Below, piece by piece: positions 32,461-44,833 of a DNA stretch of 64,000 nucleotides. The stretch is from Epinephelus fuscoguttatus (lineage: Eukaryota; Chordata; Actinopteri; Perciformes; Serranidae). Each line of letters starts with the position of its first letter. Positions within the stretch are counted from its first letter, which is position 1. The notes under the pieces were generated by a model that saw nothing but the letters and a program-made list of their open reading frames with translations, was not told where the DNA came from and did no database searches. A program made the position numbers and the translations under genes. The stretch is from positions 17,652,954 through 17,716,953 of the forward strand of contig NC_064775.1 of NCBI RefSeq assembly GCF_011397635.1, in the 5' to 3' direction.

Positions 32461-33831
32461 ATACAAACAAACAAAAAAATAAAGCACGAGTCTGTGAAAC
32501 TGCTCCCTGTCTATTGCATCGTTTTACAAATATAAATTCAGAATAACAACCTCATGACTCATATGTCCACAGTTACTAAATATTACTTGGTGACCTAAAG
32601 TCCAATATTTGTACAAGTGCAGTGTATTTAGGAAAATAATCTTTGTCTTTGCTCAGTGTTAGCACACCTCAGGGTACAACAGCCCTTTGCAGACAAGTCT
32701 GAACAAGTATTTCCTGTGGGAAAAGTCTGAGTATATTGGCATAAGCAAACACAAGTGCATTTCAACACATGATACACATTGATATTCTGATCTGATACAA
32801 TCTGGACTCCTTTTTAACACACCTAATTACACAGCTGTAAGCTCTTCATCTGGAAATGTTTTGCTTGGGAGTATCTTCTTCATGTTATATGTGAAAAATA
32901 AAATACAACAAAATGAAACAGTTTTAGTGGAAAACAAATTTTGTAAGTGTTGATGCTAGAATGGATGTTCCGGAGGAACGTCTATGTTTGAATCCCTCTG
33001 TGATTGGTTAGCTCGCAAAACGTTGTTTGTCCAATCATAGTAAACAAATGTTCAGTAAACAAGGGCAAGAAATCTCTGGAAAAAAATGACTAAGTCCATA
33101 GCTCCACATCCAGGGGTATGTGGACACTGGACAAAAGCTGACAGAGGGCTCTTGGAGGAAGATAACTGAAATGTAGAGATGTCCTGATTCGATCTCAAAC
33201 ATCAGCTTTGGAACTGATTAAGGTATTTGTTTTAAGTGATCAGTATTTGCTGTGTTAAGCTATACTGAGCCCAGTCTGATTGTATGTTTTAAGTCAGCTG
33301 TCATACAGGTGTTTTTACTGGCAAAGCTTTTATGCGTAGCAGCGCAATGAGTGCAGCCATCTCTCAGACTCTCTGCTATCTGTCTGTCCTCCACTCCACT
33401 GATCTCCTTGTTTGTCTAAGAGCAGGAGCTGAGCGTCGCCTGTGGCGAAACACCACACACTACGTACAACACCAAAATGCAGTATGAGACTGTTTATTTA
33501 TTATTCCGCAGGCAGGGTCCATGCAACTACAGGTGCAACAAAAGCCCTGCAAGCAAAATGCTAGTAAGATTAACATAATATGTTAATGTAATTCACACAA
33601 AAGGTGTCTTAATGACAAATACAGTTAATTCAGGGTAACCCAGGCAAAGGCTGCACTGAAGTAACAAACACTGCAGAATACTTTTAAAGGAGAGAACATT
33701 TCCTTGAGGCCAAAAATATTACAGAGAGGGTTTGTTTTTTAAACTTTGTTTCGTAAAAAGTAAAAAAAAAAAAAAAAAAAAAATAGATTTAAAGTACAAT
33801 AAGGAAGAGCTTGGATGCAGGCATTTTTCCC
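32461..33831. other. No gene recognised
   Basis: It is AT-rich, ending in a poly-A run at 33762-33782. No frame or repeat could be named. Confidence 0.35.
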
Positions 33832-33835
33832 TTAA

Positions 33836-34131
33836 AGGTCCAGTGTGTAGAATTCAGTGGCGTCTAGCAGTGAGGTTACAGATTGTGTGTAGGTCAACTA
33901 TGGTGCCTAAGCTAAAGCCAGTGTTTAGTTTATCCCTTCTGGGCTACTGTAGAGATATATCAGACTCTATAGAAGAGGACCAGCTAGTTGAGATATAAAT
34001 AGCTCATTCTAAGGTAACGAAACCATGGCAATTTTTAGTTTCAGGTGATTATACACTAATAAAGACATAGTTATGAATATTATATGCAATTTCTGCCAAT
34101 AGATGTCCCTAAATCCTACACACTAGACCTT
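33836..34131. mobile_element. TTAA-type MITE
   Basis: The left end after TTAA is AGGTCCAGTGTGTAG. The right end CTACACACTAGACCT is its inverted partner, though the right TTAA has decayed. A second, truncated member ends at 35155 with CTACACACTGGAACTTTAA. Confidence 0.7.
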
Positions 34132-34369
34132 GCATTGCAGAGCTATTCAGTTGTCAAGCGTATACACTGGACTGAATTTAATAACTTAAATCCGGACTGA
34201 GTATCAGCAGATACTCAATATTAAATGACTTGGATCAGGGTGGGGGACAAAAAGTCATGATTGGAATAAACATATAAAAGTTACCAGCCTGCTGTGCCCC
34301 TGCTGCAAAGTAGTCTCCTAGCCATGGGACGAAAAAGGGAAGAACCAAAGGCAGCGCTGGCAAGCTAAA

Positions 34370-34591
34370 TAAAGTTCTTCTCGTGGAGAAACAGAAGCTG
34401 GACAACAAAGTGATGGAGATGAAAGAAAGAGTCCAGGTAACACTGCATGGAATAAGATGAAACAGATGAAACATGGTCACTAATGGATCCAGTTTCCTCT
34501 CTTCTTCTTCAGGTGGCGGATCAGAGCATTAATAACCTTGAAGATCTGCAGGACAAGTGCGACTTCAAAGCCAACACACTGAAGAGCAGAG
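34370..34591 (+). pseudogene. Two STAT1-like coiled-coil exons, isolated
   Basis: Exon a ends at 34436 with CAG|GTAACA and encodes LLVEKQKLDNKVMEMKERVQ. Exon b runs 34513-34591 between CTTCAG and GTGAG and encodes VADQSINNLEDLQDKCDF then KANTLKSR. Together they match the STAT1 coiled-coil stretch (LDSKVRNVKDKV, then [20 protein letters not shown] in human, from memory). The 76-bp intron has good splice sites and the exon b length keeps frame. The start of exon a is unclear because an in-frame TAG lies upstream at about 34310. No other STAT exon is found in the neighbourhood, so this is probably a duplicated fragment. A real, very extended gene cannot be excluded. Confidence 0.65.
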
Positions 34592-35491
34592 GTGAGAAAA
34601 AATATCTGTGTTTAAAGTGTTATTGGGTTTGTGAGAGGTTATAAATGAGAAAGATTCTGTGTTTTTTGAAGTAATGATTAATAATGACCCTTTCAGGGCG
34701 GATGTCACAATGGTGTCAGTTTGTTAGCTGGAGGCAAAACTCGCCACCACAGGGCTGTAGGCTACATCGTAGTCTTAAAATGTGTTGCTGTGTTATTGGG
34801 TGCTAGAGACAGCTTCTCCCAGTTAGAATGAAGACAACTTCTCCCAGTTAGAATTCCTTCAGTGTTCATTGTTCAGGAGGTTTTTTCCCGGGAGCCAAAT
34901 TATCCACAGAGGTCTAGCTGTACGCTGAACAAAGCAGTTCAAAAAAGTTTTTCTGATGCTGTTTGGCTTGTTGCGGAGGGGCTGCTAACTACAGTGGTTG
35001 GGCTACCATTGAAACAACATGGCCGTCTAAATAGACGAGGACCCACTCCCTATGTATGTATGTATGTCCCTCATTCCAAGGTAACAAAAAGACAGCAATT
35101 ATTGAATTATAATTTTTAAATATATACTCCTGAATGCTACACACTGGAACTTTAAACAAAATTTACCCATTTTAAATTAAAATAATTAAATAGACAATCA
35201 CTATGTAGCAGCCAATGTTAATATAGTAACGGACCACTACAAATAAATCAGTGTGTGGGAAAGACAAAAGTTTTTATAAGAACACCACAAATGAACTTAA
35301 AGTGCATAAGTTAAATTAATGTATTAAGCATGACTGAAACAACTGCAATTGTTCCAGCCACTTATATTCTTTTGTATTGTTATATCACTGCCCTACAGTT
35401 GTATGAATCACTGTCACGTCTTTATTCTTAGACTTTCTTTTTATAGCAACTCCAACTGTCACACGCATGCTGTCTCTGCCTGTCACACACA

Positions 35492-35494
35492 CGG

Positions 35495-35540
<46 letters not shown>

Positions 35541-35600
35541 TCAGAGACTCACACACATATTGGTTGATAACATTATCTAAAGGGCTTGGAGTGAGGGAGC

Positions 35601-35649
<49 letters not shown>
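35492..35649. repeat. (CA)n and (TG)n microsatellites facing each other
   Basis: About 40 bases of CA repeats (35495-35536) are followed 65 bases later by about 46 bases of TG repeats (35602-35649). The two arms are complementary and could fold into a long hairpin. Confidence 0.85.
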
Positions 35650-35650
<1 letters not shown>

Positions 35651-37775
35651 GTCATGCATGGCAGCCCAAGAAATGTGACCTATCCGTGGTGGTGCAGCTG
35701 TCGTTCCCAACCTGAGGGAGTTGGGGGTAAAGCAGTGAGATGGGAGGGAGAGAGAGACAGATAACATGAGCTGATTAAAGTACTTAGAAGCCTAAAAAGG
35801 TTAAAAGTGTGTTTTCTTACAAAGAACTCAAAGGTATTTACTGTAAACACACCAGAGCAGAAGGCCTGAGAGGTTTGACATTTAGGAAGAAGGATCTCTC
35901 TGTCTCGCTGTCTCACCAATCTTCAGCGGGGTTAAAGCTGTTGAAAGGGGCCATGGCAGTGGCTGCTAATGCTACATGATCTAGGGTGGACTTACACCTA
36001 CAGCCCGTGCTCGCTAAAGGACACGCAGAGACACGGGCTTTAGCAAATGATTTGAGATGAAATATTTTGTTCCATGGATCTTGTTACCTTAACTTGGACT
36101 TTGTGGGGATGTCCAAAGGGATTCTTTTCGACTTTAATGTCAAAAGTGAGGTAAGATGCATTTCTTTCTATTATCAAATAATGTCTATTTTAAGCCATGA
36201 CATATTTGTTTGGATATCATGAGGCTGCATACACAGAAAATCCAAATGATGTATTCTCTAAGTAATTATGGCATTCCATTGATTGCCATTGTTTGATATA
36301 TTTTCCTAAATATTACTTAAAACGATGAATGAAATTGCCGGGAGCCTAAAACCTGTGATCCGATACCTCTGTCAGTATTGTTTTCAAAAATGTATTGATA
36401 TATATTGATTTTGAATATTTGATACAGTCTTAATACTCATTTTCGGCAGTATCAATACACCGGTACCAGCTGCGTTTTCTGCATCTTGTATTGTTAAAGT
36501 TTACGACAGTCATTCTGCTGTTCTCTGCTATGAACCAAGAAAAGATACGTCGTTGGTACAGAATATTGATATTTCTTAAGGTACTGTACCAAAGTTAGAA
36601 ATGCCAGGATTGTGACAACTCCAGGACAAATACACAGCAGTGGTAACTTGTTCGTCACCACGGAGAGGAACTACTATGGAAACGGTGATCAAAGATATTA
36701 GTGAGTAGGAGATGGGAAGTCCTTTGTAGGGCCTAGTGTTGGGTATGAATGGAAACAAATCCAACATATAGTAACATCACCCAGATGTGAACCAGAGACC
36801 AGCTCCTTATCCCTGCTGCTTTCAAGTAGCCTTAGGAAGCAAAAGCAGAACGGTATACAATGTAGACGTTGCAGGTATATGAATGAAAACAACACTGGTA
36901 GGACCATCCTTCCAACCTCCTTCTAAAGATTTCTATAATTTATAACATTACAGGTTTCAAAACAACCCTGGCTAATGTGGGACCAGACACCAGTGGCGTC
37001 TTGACACTTTTTTTATAATGGGTTGAGGTGTCAGGACATGCCCTCTTCACTCCTTGAATTTTCACATCCTGGCTACCGTACAGTGTCTTCATATGTCTGT
37101 GTGTCACATTAGTTGTGTGCTACTGCCATCAAAATGACAGATACACCTGGTGTGTATGAGAAAATTAACGTAATACCTTGCTTTGCTGAAGATTTTTCCA
37201 ACAGTTTAGTTCCCCTCATATGTTTGGGGGACTTGCAAGAGACGGATAAAGACTCAAGCTTTGTTAAACACTCGTAGACTTCAAGCCAAAGCAGTGATAC
37301 CACTGATGTCTTAAGTAATTTTCTCAGAGTTGACAAAGCTCTTCAAGAGCAACATAAGACTTGATGCAACTGTTTTCACAAGTTGTCATTTTTATGGCTG
37401 GGATGTTATTATTTGCATAGCTGCAAAAGGTTGTTTGTCATAAATGTAACTATGAGTTAATTTACGCCATTTGAGCATGTAAACAATGACGTCATTTTAT
37501 CTGATGAGCTCATTCTCAAGTAAACAGTGTCTGTAGTCAGACTGTAAAATATCTAAACATAACTTTGATGTCATTCTGATTGATGTTCTCTGGTCATTAG
37601 AGTCCCCAGTGCAACAGTCCAGATCAAACATCCTCTGTACTCCTTGTGAGCCCAGAGATATCTGAAGCAATGGAGTCTTTCAGAAGATGCCTTCAGTAAC
37701 TGCAGCTCATCTTGATATCCCTGTTAATTACAAGATAAAGAATACAGTCTGTAAAGAAGTCTGAAAGAAATCAAG
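35650..37775. other. Sequence before the SPEG exon, no gene recognised
   Basis: A GTATCGATA-type MITE-like stretch lies at 36350-36560 (TACCTCTGTCAGTATTG). No upstream exon of speg is identified. The 5' UTR is expected to include the bases just before 37776. Confidence 0.35.
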
Positions 37776-38157
37776 ATGGCAGAACGCCCTGGATCCAGTC
37801 CTAATCTCAGCATCCCTTCCAAGAGGCCCAAAGTCACCAAGGACCAGATAGTTCCAGACGATGGGGTTGCAGTGCAAGAACCCACGCCGCCTGTTTTTAT
37901 TCGTAAACTCCGTAAAGCTGCAGTAGGAACAAGTTGTGATATCCGACTAAGGGTGTCGGTGGCTGGATTCCCAAAACCTTTGCTGACCTGGTACCACAAC
38001 GATGAACTCCTCCCTCCATCAGAAGCCCAGGACTCAGGCGGGTTGTGGATACGAGATTGCCGCACGAGCGACGCTGGCTTGTATACTTGCATGGCGACCA
38101 ATGAGCTGGGAGAGGCAAGCTGCAGTGCTGTCTTGGCCATTATGGACCTAGGAGAAG
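37776..38157 (+). CDS. speg: SPEG first coding exon: N-terminus and first Ig domain
   Basis: ATG in a good context (AAG ATG G) opens 127 codons ending at a GTAATC donor, phase 1. A basic N-terminus with SKRPKV is followed by an I-set immunoglobulin domain, about residues 38-124: PPVFIRKL, a B-strand cysteine region CDIRLRVSVAGFPKP, WYHNDELL, and DAGLYTCMATNELGEASC. As I remember human SPEG, its N-terminus has the same order (PKRAKV, APVFLRPLKNAAV, SDVRLRVVVSGTPQP, LWLRRC, DAGVYSCMAQNE). SPEG is a giant striated-muscle protein with Ig and fibronectin domains and two kinase domains, acting at the triad/sarcomere. The other exons are not in the window. Teleosts may have two speg paralogues; which one this is cannot be told. 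Confidence 0.8.
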
Positions 38158-41100
38158 GTAATCACAAGTAACTCAAATTAACACTTTGGTAATAGTTTCT
38201 TTTAAGGGTAACATTTTGTGGTCCATAGATGGCAGCAACATGTAATGCTTAAGGCATTGGCATGCTGTAAACAGATGTCCACTAAAAGTGCTTGTTTTTG
38301 CAACTGGCATGTTCAGATTGTTATTCTAAATGTCTGACAACATTATGGAGAGGATTCCTACAGAGACAGACCTTTTTGTTAAAGAGTAAGTTCCTGTTTG
38401 TCTAACCAGAAAAGGTCCTGAAATTACAGTAGCCAAACTACCCAGACTGCATTTTAATAAATGGTAATTTTATCATCGTAAAACACACTTCACTCAAAGT
38501 CAACAGGAGCAAAGTAAAACTCATAAAAGCTGTCTTGCTTCATTTTTTTACTGTTCCAACAATTGCCAACCTTGGTTTAGTTAAAACAATCCCTTAATTC
38601 ACCCAGTTAGATGTGAAAACATGCTGGATCTAAACATGCTAAAATTACTGTTTATTTGAATGGAGTCTGGTGGGTTTGTGAGCCTGCCAGTGTCAAAAAC
38701 AAGCACTTTTAGTGGCTGTAAATTGACGTTGTTCAGTTGCCCTGAGTGGTTACATTGCAGCCTGTTTCACCGCTGCTGGCTGCAGCAGTCACTTTTAATA
38801 CTGGACATTTTTTCTTTTTTTTTTTTCTTTTAGTTTTCAAAGTGTGCTCAAATGAGCCGATCACTCATTTACAGTTTCCTTTTGTGTACAGAATACCAGT
38901 TGATTGACAACAAGCACTGGTGCACCAGTATATTTATAGAAAAAAAAATCTGTTAAACTAATTGCCATTCCTAAAACTTTGTCTGCCCTACTTCACATTG
39001 GATCCCTTGAAACATGATCCCAGACAAAACAATTGTGAATCCAAGATGTTGTTTTTATTATCAGACGGTAACCCTGTCTTCCAAGTCTGCAGAGCAGAGC
39101 TGGGGGATGCTTAAAATTAGCTTGTGGATGTAAGTAGAGACTTGCTGGAGGCGAGGAGTGTCACCTGCCGTTGCTTTCGATCAGCTGCACAGCTGAACCT
39201 TTGGGTGTTGTTTGTTGTGTTTACTGAGCTGAGGAAATTGGGGTTTGGGCACCTGGTAAGAGCATTCCTACCATGAGGATATGTCTAATTTAAGCCAGGA
39301 GTTGGGAGATTCCCATAAGCATGGGAAAAGTCGCTTTCAAGACTTTAAAAGTCACTGGACTGTCTTTGGCTGCATACATGATTTAGTAGACATATCGGTA
39401 TGCACTCATCATCGGTTATGTCATTGGTCAGAATGTTTGCAACTGCTGTATCGTGTTTCATAATGCAAACAGCATAATGATATAATAATAAGGTTGTCAA
39501 TACAATACAAAAACTGTTAGATGACTGATTAGTTTTATTACCACAGTTCAAAAAGCTCATCTCATACCTGAAGCGTTTTATACGATGGTTTGAAATTAAG
39601 TTGAGATTAAGGTGATCATTTCATTGTGGACTGTTAAACACAGTGTCTGCTTCATTTTGGAGGAACAGTTAATGTTACGCTCACTAATACTGAAAAATAG
39701 TTACATTGAAAATGATCTTTAAGAGGGTTATGGTATGTGTATGGTTATTTTTAGATGTCACTGAGGATGAAACTTTCACGAATTTAACTTTGCATAAGAA
39801 AACATTTGTAAAATGATATGTGCTTAGTTCAGGATTAAGGTGTGAAAATTATCTCTGTGCTTAAAAAAACAACATCTATTTCTGCCATAGCGGCTCTGTA
39901 ACATCTCCAGCATTGCACTTTGGTGGGACGCTGTCACTCTGGCTGGTCGTCCTGTCGGCATGAATTCACACAGCAAGGCATGCAAGACATGAATTATATT
40001 TTTTGAAAGGCCTCAGTAAGAGCAGTCCTGCCTGTCCATCCTCCGCATCATCATCATCATGTCTTACAGTGCCCTGCACAGACATTTTGCAGGGCAGGTG
40101 CTCAAGTGGAAAAATAGGAACATCTCTTCCATGATTTGTTTTTGCATGCGCAAGTGCTGGTGCTACTTCTCTCCTCATCTACACTCTTTACGCAGCCCCA
40201 AACCGCATGTCATTTTTGTTTGATTTAATTATAAGAGACGCTACATGGGAGATAAAAACATTATTTCAAACTGAGCTTTGGTTTTAAAAGACACATGAAA
40301 GAGGAAGAGGTATTCAGCATTGGTTATTGCCTACATTAGACTGCTTGAATTGAGATGTCATAATAGTGGTTTAATTTCACAACAGAGACAAAGAATGCCA
40401 AGGCTCAGGGCAAACACTATGCATGGCACACTATTCCATGACAGCAGATGAGGGGTATGTGATGTTGCTCTGCAGGGTGCTTTATTTACATGTGGCTGAC
40501 ACAAGGGAAGTTGAAGAGGGAGGGGCAGTGGCTCGAGTCAAATGCAGTTGTCTCGCAAACAATACTCTTTTACTTGATAATTGATGCCAGGGGCCAAATT
40601 TCAAAACTAAAGTGTAAAATTATGCCTGATGTCTTACTCACTTCTCTAGATCTTTAAACATATTATTTTTAGGTGCCATTTCAATGCACTTGAAATAATT
40701 GAGAGCAGGTTATGAAGTCAACTAACAAGTTAGTTTAAACAAAAAGTGAATATAGCATGTCTGGATTTGCTTAAGTGGTCTTCACTTTAGCATGATGGAT
40801 TTGAATGGATTGTCTGTTATTTCCCAGTTTATCTTGTCACCTGTGCCTTATAGAGATAAGGGTAGCATTTGTCAGTGAAGCTCCGGTGGCTTCTTTGAGC
40901 TCAGCTCTCCTCCATGGCCCAGTAAGTAACTCTAGGATAACCATACCTGAGAGCCATATTTGTCATTCATCATTGTGATCTGTCTCTATTCTTCCTTTTT
41001 TGTGATATTCATATTGAATGTTTCTGAAATGGCTTACCTGAAAACAGTTTGAATAACCATATATTATTGTTGCAAAGGATACAACAAGAATTTTAAAGGC

Positions 41101-44100
41101 AACACCAGATATGCTTTCTTTTTAGATAAAAAGAGCAGCTCACGCACAATCAGGTATGATTGCACTGCAGTGCCATTGTGTTACAGTCTTTTGAAACTAC
41201 AGTTAAATATATATCCAAACCTCAGATGCTATTGAGGGGTGATTTTCTCCTTTGTTAAGGGCCTAATAAGCAAGAATTGTTGAAACAATTTTTTAGAGAT
41301 GTGAGGATAGTCACACCTTCGGTGGTATAAATACTCCTCACCAGTTTGCGTCATCTATTTCAGTGACGTACTCCCATGCATAGAATGCGGTATAAATGTC
41401 CACTTAGATCATTGTTTCACAGGATAGATTTGATCTTGGTCTTGTTGCCTTGGGCTGAGGAGAAAGTTGAGCTCACATGTCAGCAGCTCTCACACTATGA
41501 GCTGGCACACATGGTCAAGCTGGTGTATCACTCAGCACCTCTCTGTCTACACTCTCCCGGTTTTGATCTTCTCACTTCAAACCAGCGCCAGTTTCTACAT
41601 TTTGACCTCTGTGCCTCATTACCTATTTCTGCTCTTTGGTTCGGCCTTTTTATCTGTCACACATAGTCTCTTCTTTTGACTCTCTCTGCTAATTTCAGCT
41701 TGACTGAAGTTATGGTTCAGATTTATCTCACAATGCCATAGGACAGTACAGATAGCATGCTTTTTTGGGTCCATTTTTATGTCTTTATTGTTCATATTTT
41801 AATTAAATCTGCTTGAATCCCTTTTTGGTCTCTTGTTGTACATTCGTTCTCTTTATGTCTAGAGCTGTAGACTTGAGCTATTTTCTCATATGAACTCTGC
41901 ACAATGACAAGGAATCAGGTCCGGGCATTGTGCGGAGTTTCCCTTTCACATGTAGAGCATGCAACAGGAGAGCGTCTGTGCCAGACACGTTCTCACTTAC
42001 TGAAAACAATCTGTGTGGTTTAGGTAGGAGGTGACGCCTGGGTAGTGGTGCAGGAGGCAGAATTCTATGGTGTAATCAGATTACACCATAGTCACATAGA
42101 CTGTATGTAATTTGACCATAGACAACAGAGTCTGTTGCTGATCCTTGAATTTGTCATTTCGGCTTCGGCTTCGGCTTCAGCTTCTGCCCTTACCAAGAGA
42201 AGTTCTTGAATCTTGCATCTCTCCAATTAGAAATTCCCATCGCTGTCTTTGTGTAAATGACTCTTCTTCTCTACTCCTCAGGTGTTTGTTGTCATCTTGT
42301 TTTGCGTGAAACACATCATCAACACATTCTCTGAACTATTACCTGCTCTATTCACACATGGGCTCAATCTGACATGACACGGACATTGTACTAGGGAGCT
42401 GTCAATGTAAAGTCTGATTAATGTCTGATCCGACTGATGCAGACATTCGCGTTCTCACATTCAGCTACTCCGGGTAATGTTTAGATAATTTCAGGTGTGC
42501 AGTACATGTGTGAAAGGGGCTTTGGACTTGACTGTTGGGGACTTGAGACTCTGGCATCCAAACACTTGATCTAAAAGCAAAAACAACAAATTATTGCCCT
42601 TGTAAAATCCTGGAACATTAAAAAATAAACAAGACATCAACAGGCAGGGCTTGCATAGCTGTGAATATTTAATTCTCAGGCTTATGCATTGAATTAGTTA
42701 TTTGTAAGAGATGTTTTTATAAGGCATGACATGTCATTTTAATTGTTAGTGTTTAGACTTGAAAATAATTGCTTATGGAGACTTGTGGCTCAACTTGGAC
42801 TTGACTTGGACTTCCCCTGAAGACTTGTAAACAGCACTGTCTCTGTTTCTTGCCTGTCTTTTGATAGATTGATGTTAATATTTATATGGCAAGCAGGTAA
42901 AAGGCCACGAAATAACATGTTTTTTCCCCAGTATGTCCTCGTTTTTATCCACTTTCTCAGTTCTAGCCGTCTTACTATCTCTCTGACCTCTGCCTCCCTC
43001 CTACATATCCCCTCATGGTTATTTATGGCCTGGTATGTGCCGTGCTGGCCAGAGGGCTTGTGCTCTAGTGATGTGTGGATGCCGCCGGCCCCTTCTCCGA
43101 TTGCACCAGCAGACATCACAGATAATTATAGCATCACCACGGTCAAGACGCAGCGCTGTCACACTCAATCACGGTCATGGTGATGAAAGAGAGACGGTGT
43201 GGGTATGCTGGAGTGCAGTGGGGGCAGGCAGCGTCAGTGAATGTGTATTTGTGTGGGTGCCTGTGAGTGTGTATTTGCACATGTGTGTGCGGTTAGTTTT
43301 AATGGCTGTTCTGGCTCCTTTGAGCATCACTCGGTGAGTCAGACAGTCAGTCAGGTCTGTCACTTTAAGATATCACCCTGAGTGATCAGACCAACCAGAA
43401 ACCAGAGTAGTGCTGTGTCACAAGTCTAGACTATGTTATTGACGTCACTTTCTGGCTTTTGATCAACATACTGTCAGGCGTCTAAAGGCCGGATAAGCAG
43501 TTTGATGGGAGCTCTGAAGAAGCAGCACATCAGTCACCTGTGGTATTTTAAGCTACTTTTACAATAGCCGATTGTTGTCGTGTTGTGACGCACAAGCAAA
43601 AGCGTACCAGGCATGACTTGCAGTTACTCATAAGATAACATTTGTTGCATCTTTTTAAAGCAGGGGTTTCCAACCTGCGGGGCTGGACCCCAGCAGGGCC
43701 CGTAAGACAAATCTGTGGGGTTGCAACACGATTGATAGGATAGGAGAGCAGATACAAAGTGTATTTCTACTCCAGTTTTTTTTTTTTTTCCAGTTTTCAA
43801 AAGCCTTAAGCCCTATGCATCCAGTGATGAGGGTTTGCCGGTCAGCATTGTTTCATTTTAGGGGTCACTTGCCAAAATGATACGGAAAAACGGCTCTAAG
43901 GCACCTAAAAACATTTATAGTCTGAGATGCCTTTAAAGGTCTGTGCTCATGTTTACTTTGTGGAGTGTTACTGACATCACATCACAGCAGTGTTTGATTA
44001 ACAGTTTAATTGTCTTATGGACGAATAGAACATTTAGGATGGATGGATGTGAGAAAGAGGGTGAAATTAGGAGGAGGAACCTGGTCTTGACATAATTTGT

Positions 44101-44600
44101 ATGGCAGAAGTCAGGAAGGAAACTCAGTCAGAGGTTGTGTTAACTGAATATTTTCTGCCATTGACTGATTTTTTTTCATAATGATGTAAAAATCTTGGCA
44201 TTTTGACAGATTAGAACACTCAGGATGACCTACTGTGACTTTAAGTATCTCACACTCTCTCCAGTTGGGTGCTGTGTGCATATTAATTAGCTATTGTCTC
44301 GTCTTTTGTTTGATCTCACATGCATGACCTTGTTGTCCAGCTGGCTTTAGCCATCGTATTGGTAGACTATATTGCTACATACCTTTGCAAAATGTGACAG
44401 CAGCTGAATGTCTGAAGTGTCTTTGCACAGACAGTGCAAGTTTACTTAGAGCTGTAATGCTGCCTGAGCCACCGGAATGATGCTCTGCCATTATTTTTCT
44501 TCAAGTGAAGAAACAGAATATTCGCAGCAATTCATTCACATTTTTTTAACACTTGACATTTAAGTGTGTGTCATGTATGAGAGACAATAAAAACTAGGGA
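38158..44600. other. Presumed speg intron, first part
   Basis: No second exon, Ig-like frame or full transposon was recognised. A 12-bp perfect hairpin lies at 42065-42091. At 43663 CAGGGGTTTCCAACCTGCGG looks like a hAT-MITE end. Confidence 0.4.
42065..42091. repeat. Perfect 12-bp hairpin
   Basis: CTATGGTGTAAT, a CAG loop, and ATTACACCATAG are exact inverted arms. Confidence 0.85.
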
Positions 44601-44833
44601 TGCATGCTGATATCGGCATGTCATAGGTATCTGCTGGTGGGCTATCACAATCAGAGTATGCAGCATAATATGATTATAAGTCCACTACAGGAGAGACTTG
44701 AGGAGCACTAAAATTAGGTAGGGAAAAAAGTGGATATATTGATATCGGTATAGGTTATTGGTCAAATGAGTAGTTACATATCAGCATATCGAATATCGGC
44801 AAAAAAATCCAATGTCATGCATCCTCAATAAAA
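44595..44833. mobile_element. MITE-like element with GATGCATG ends
   Basis: AGGGATGCATGCTGATATCGG at the left and an inverted GCCGATATTCG and CATGCATCCT at the right (CATATCGAATATCGGC to TCATGCATCCT). The ends match only in part. Confidence 0.45.

Noticed and set aside
35349..35655. Frames rich in THTHTH or VCVCVC
   Set aside because: They are translations of CA/TG microsatellites.
37724..38140. 138-codon frame on the minus strand
   Set aside because: It is the antisense shadow of the speg Ig-domain exon.
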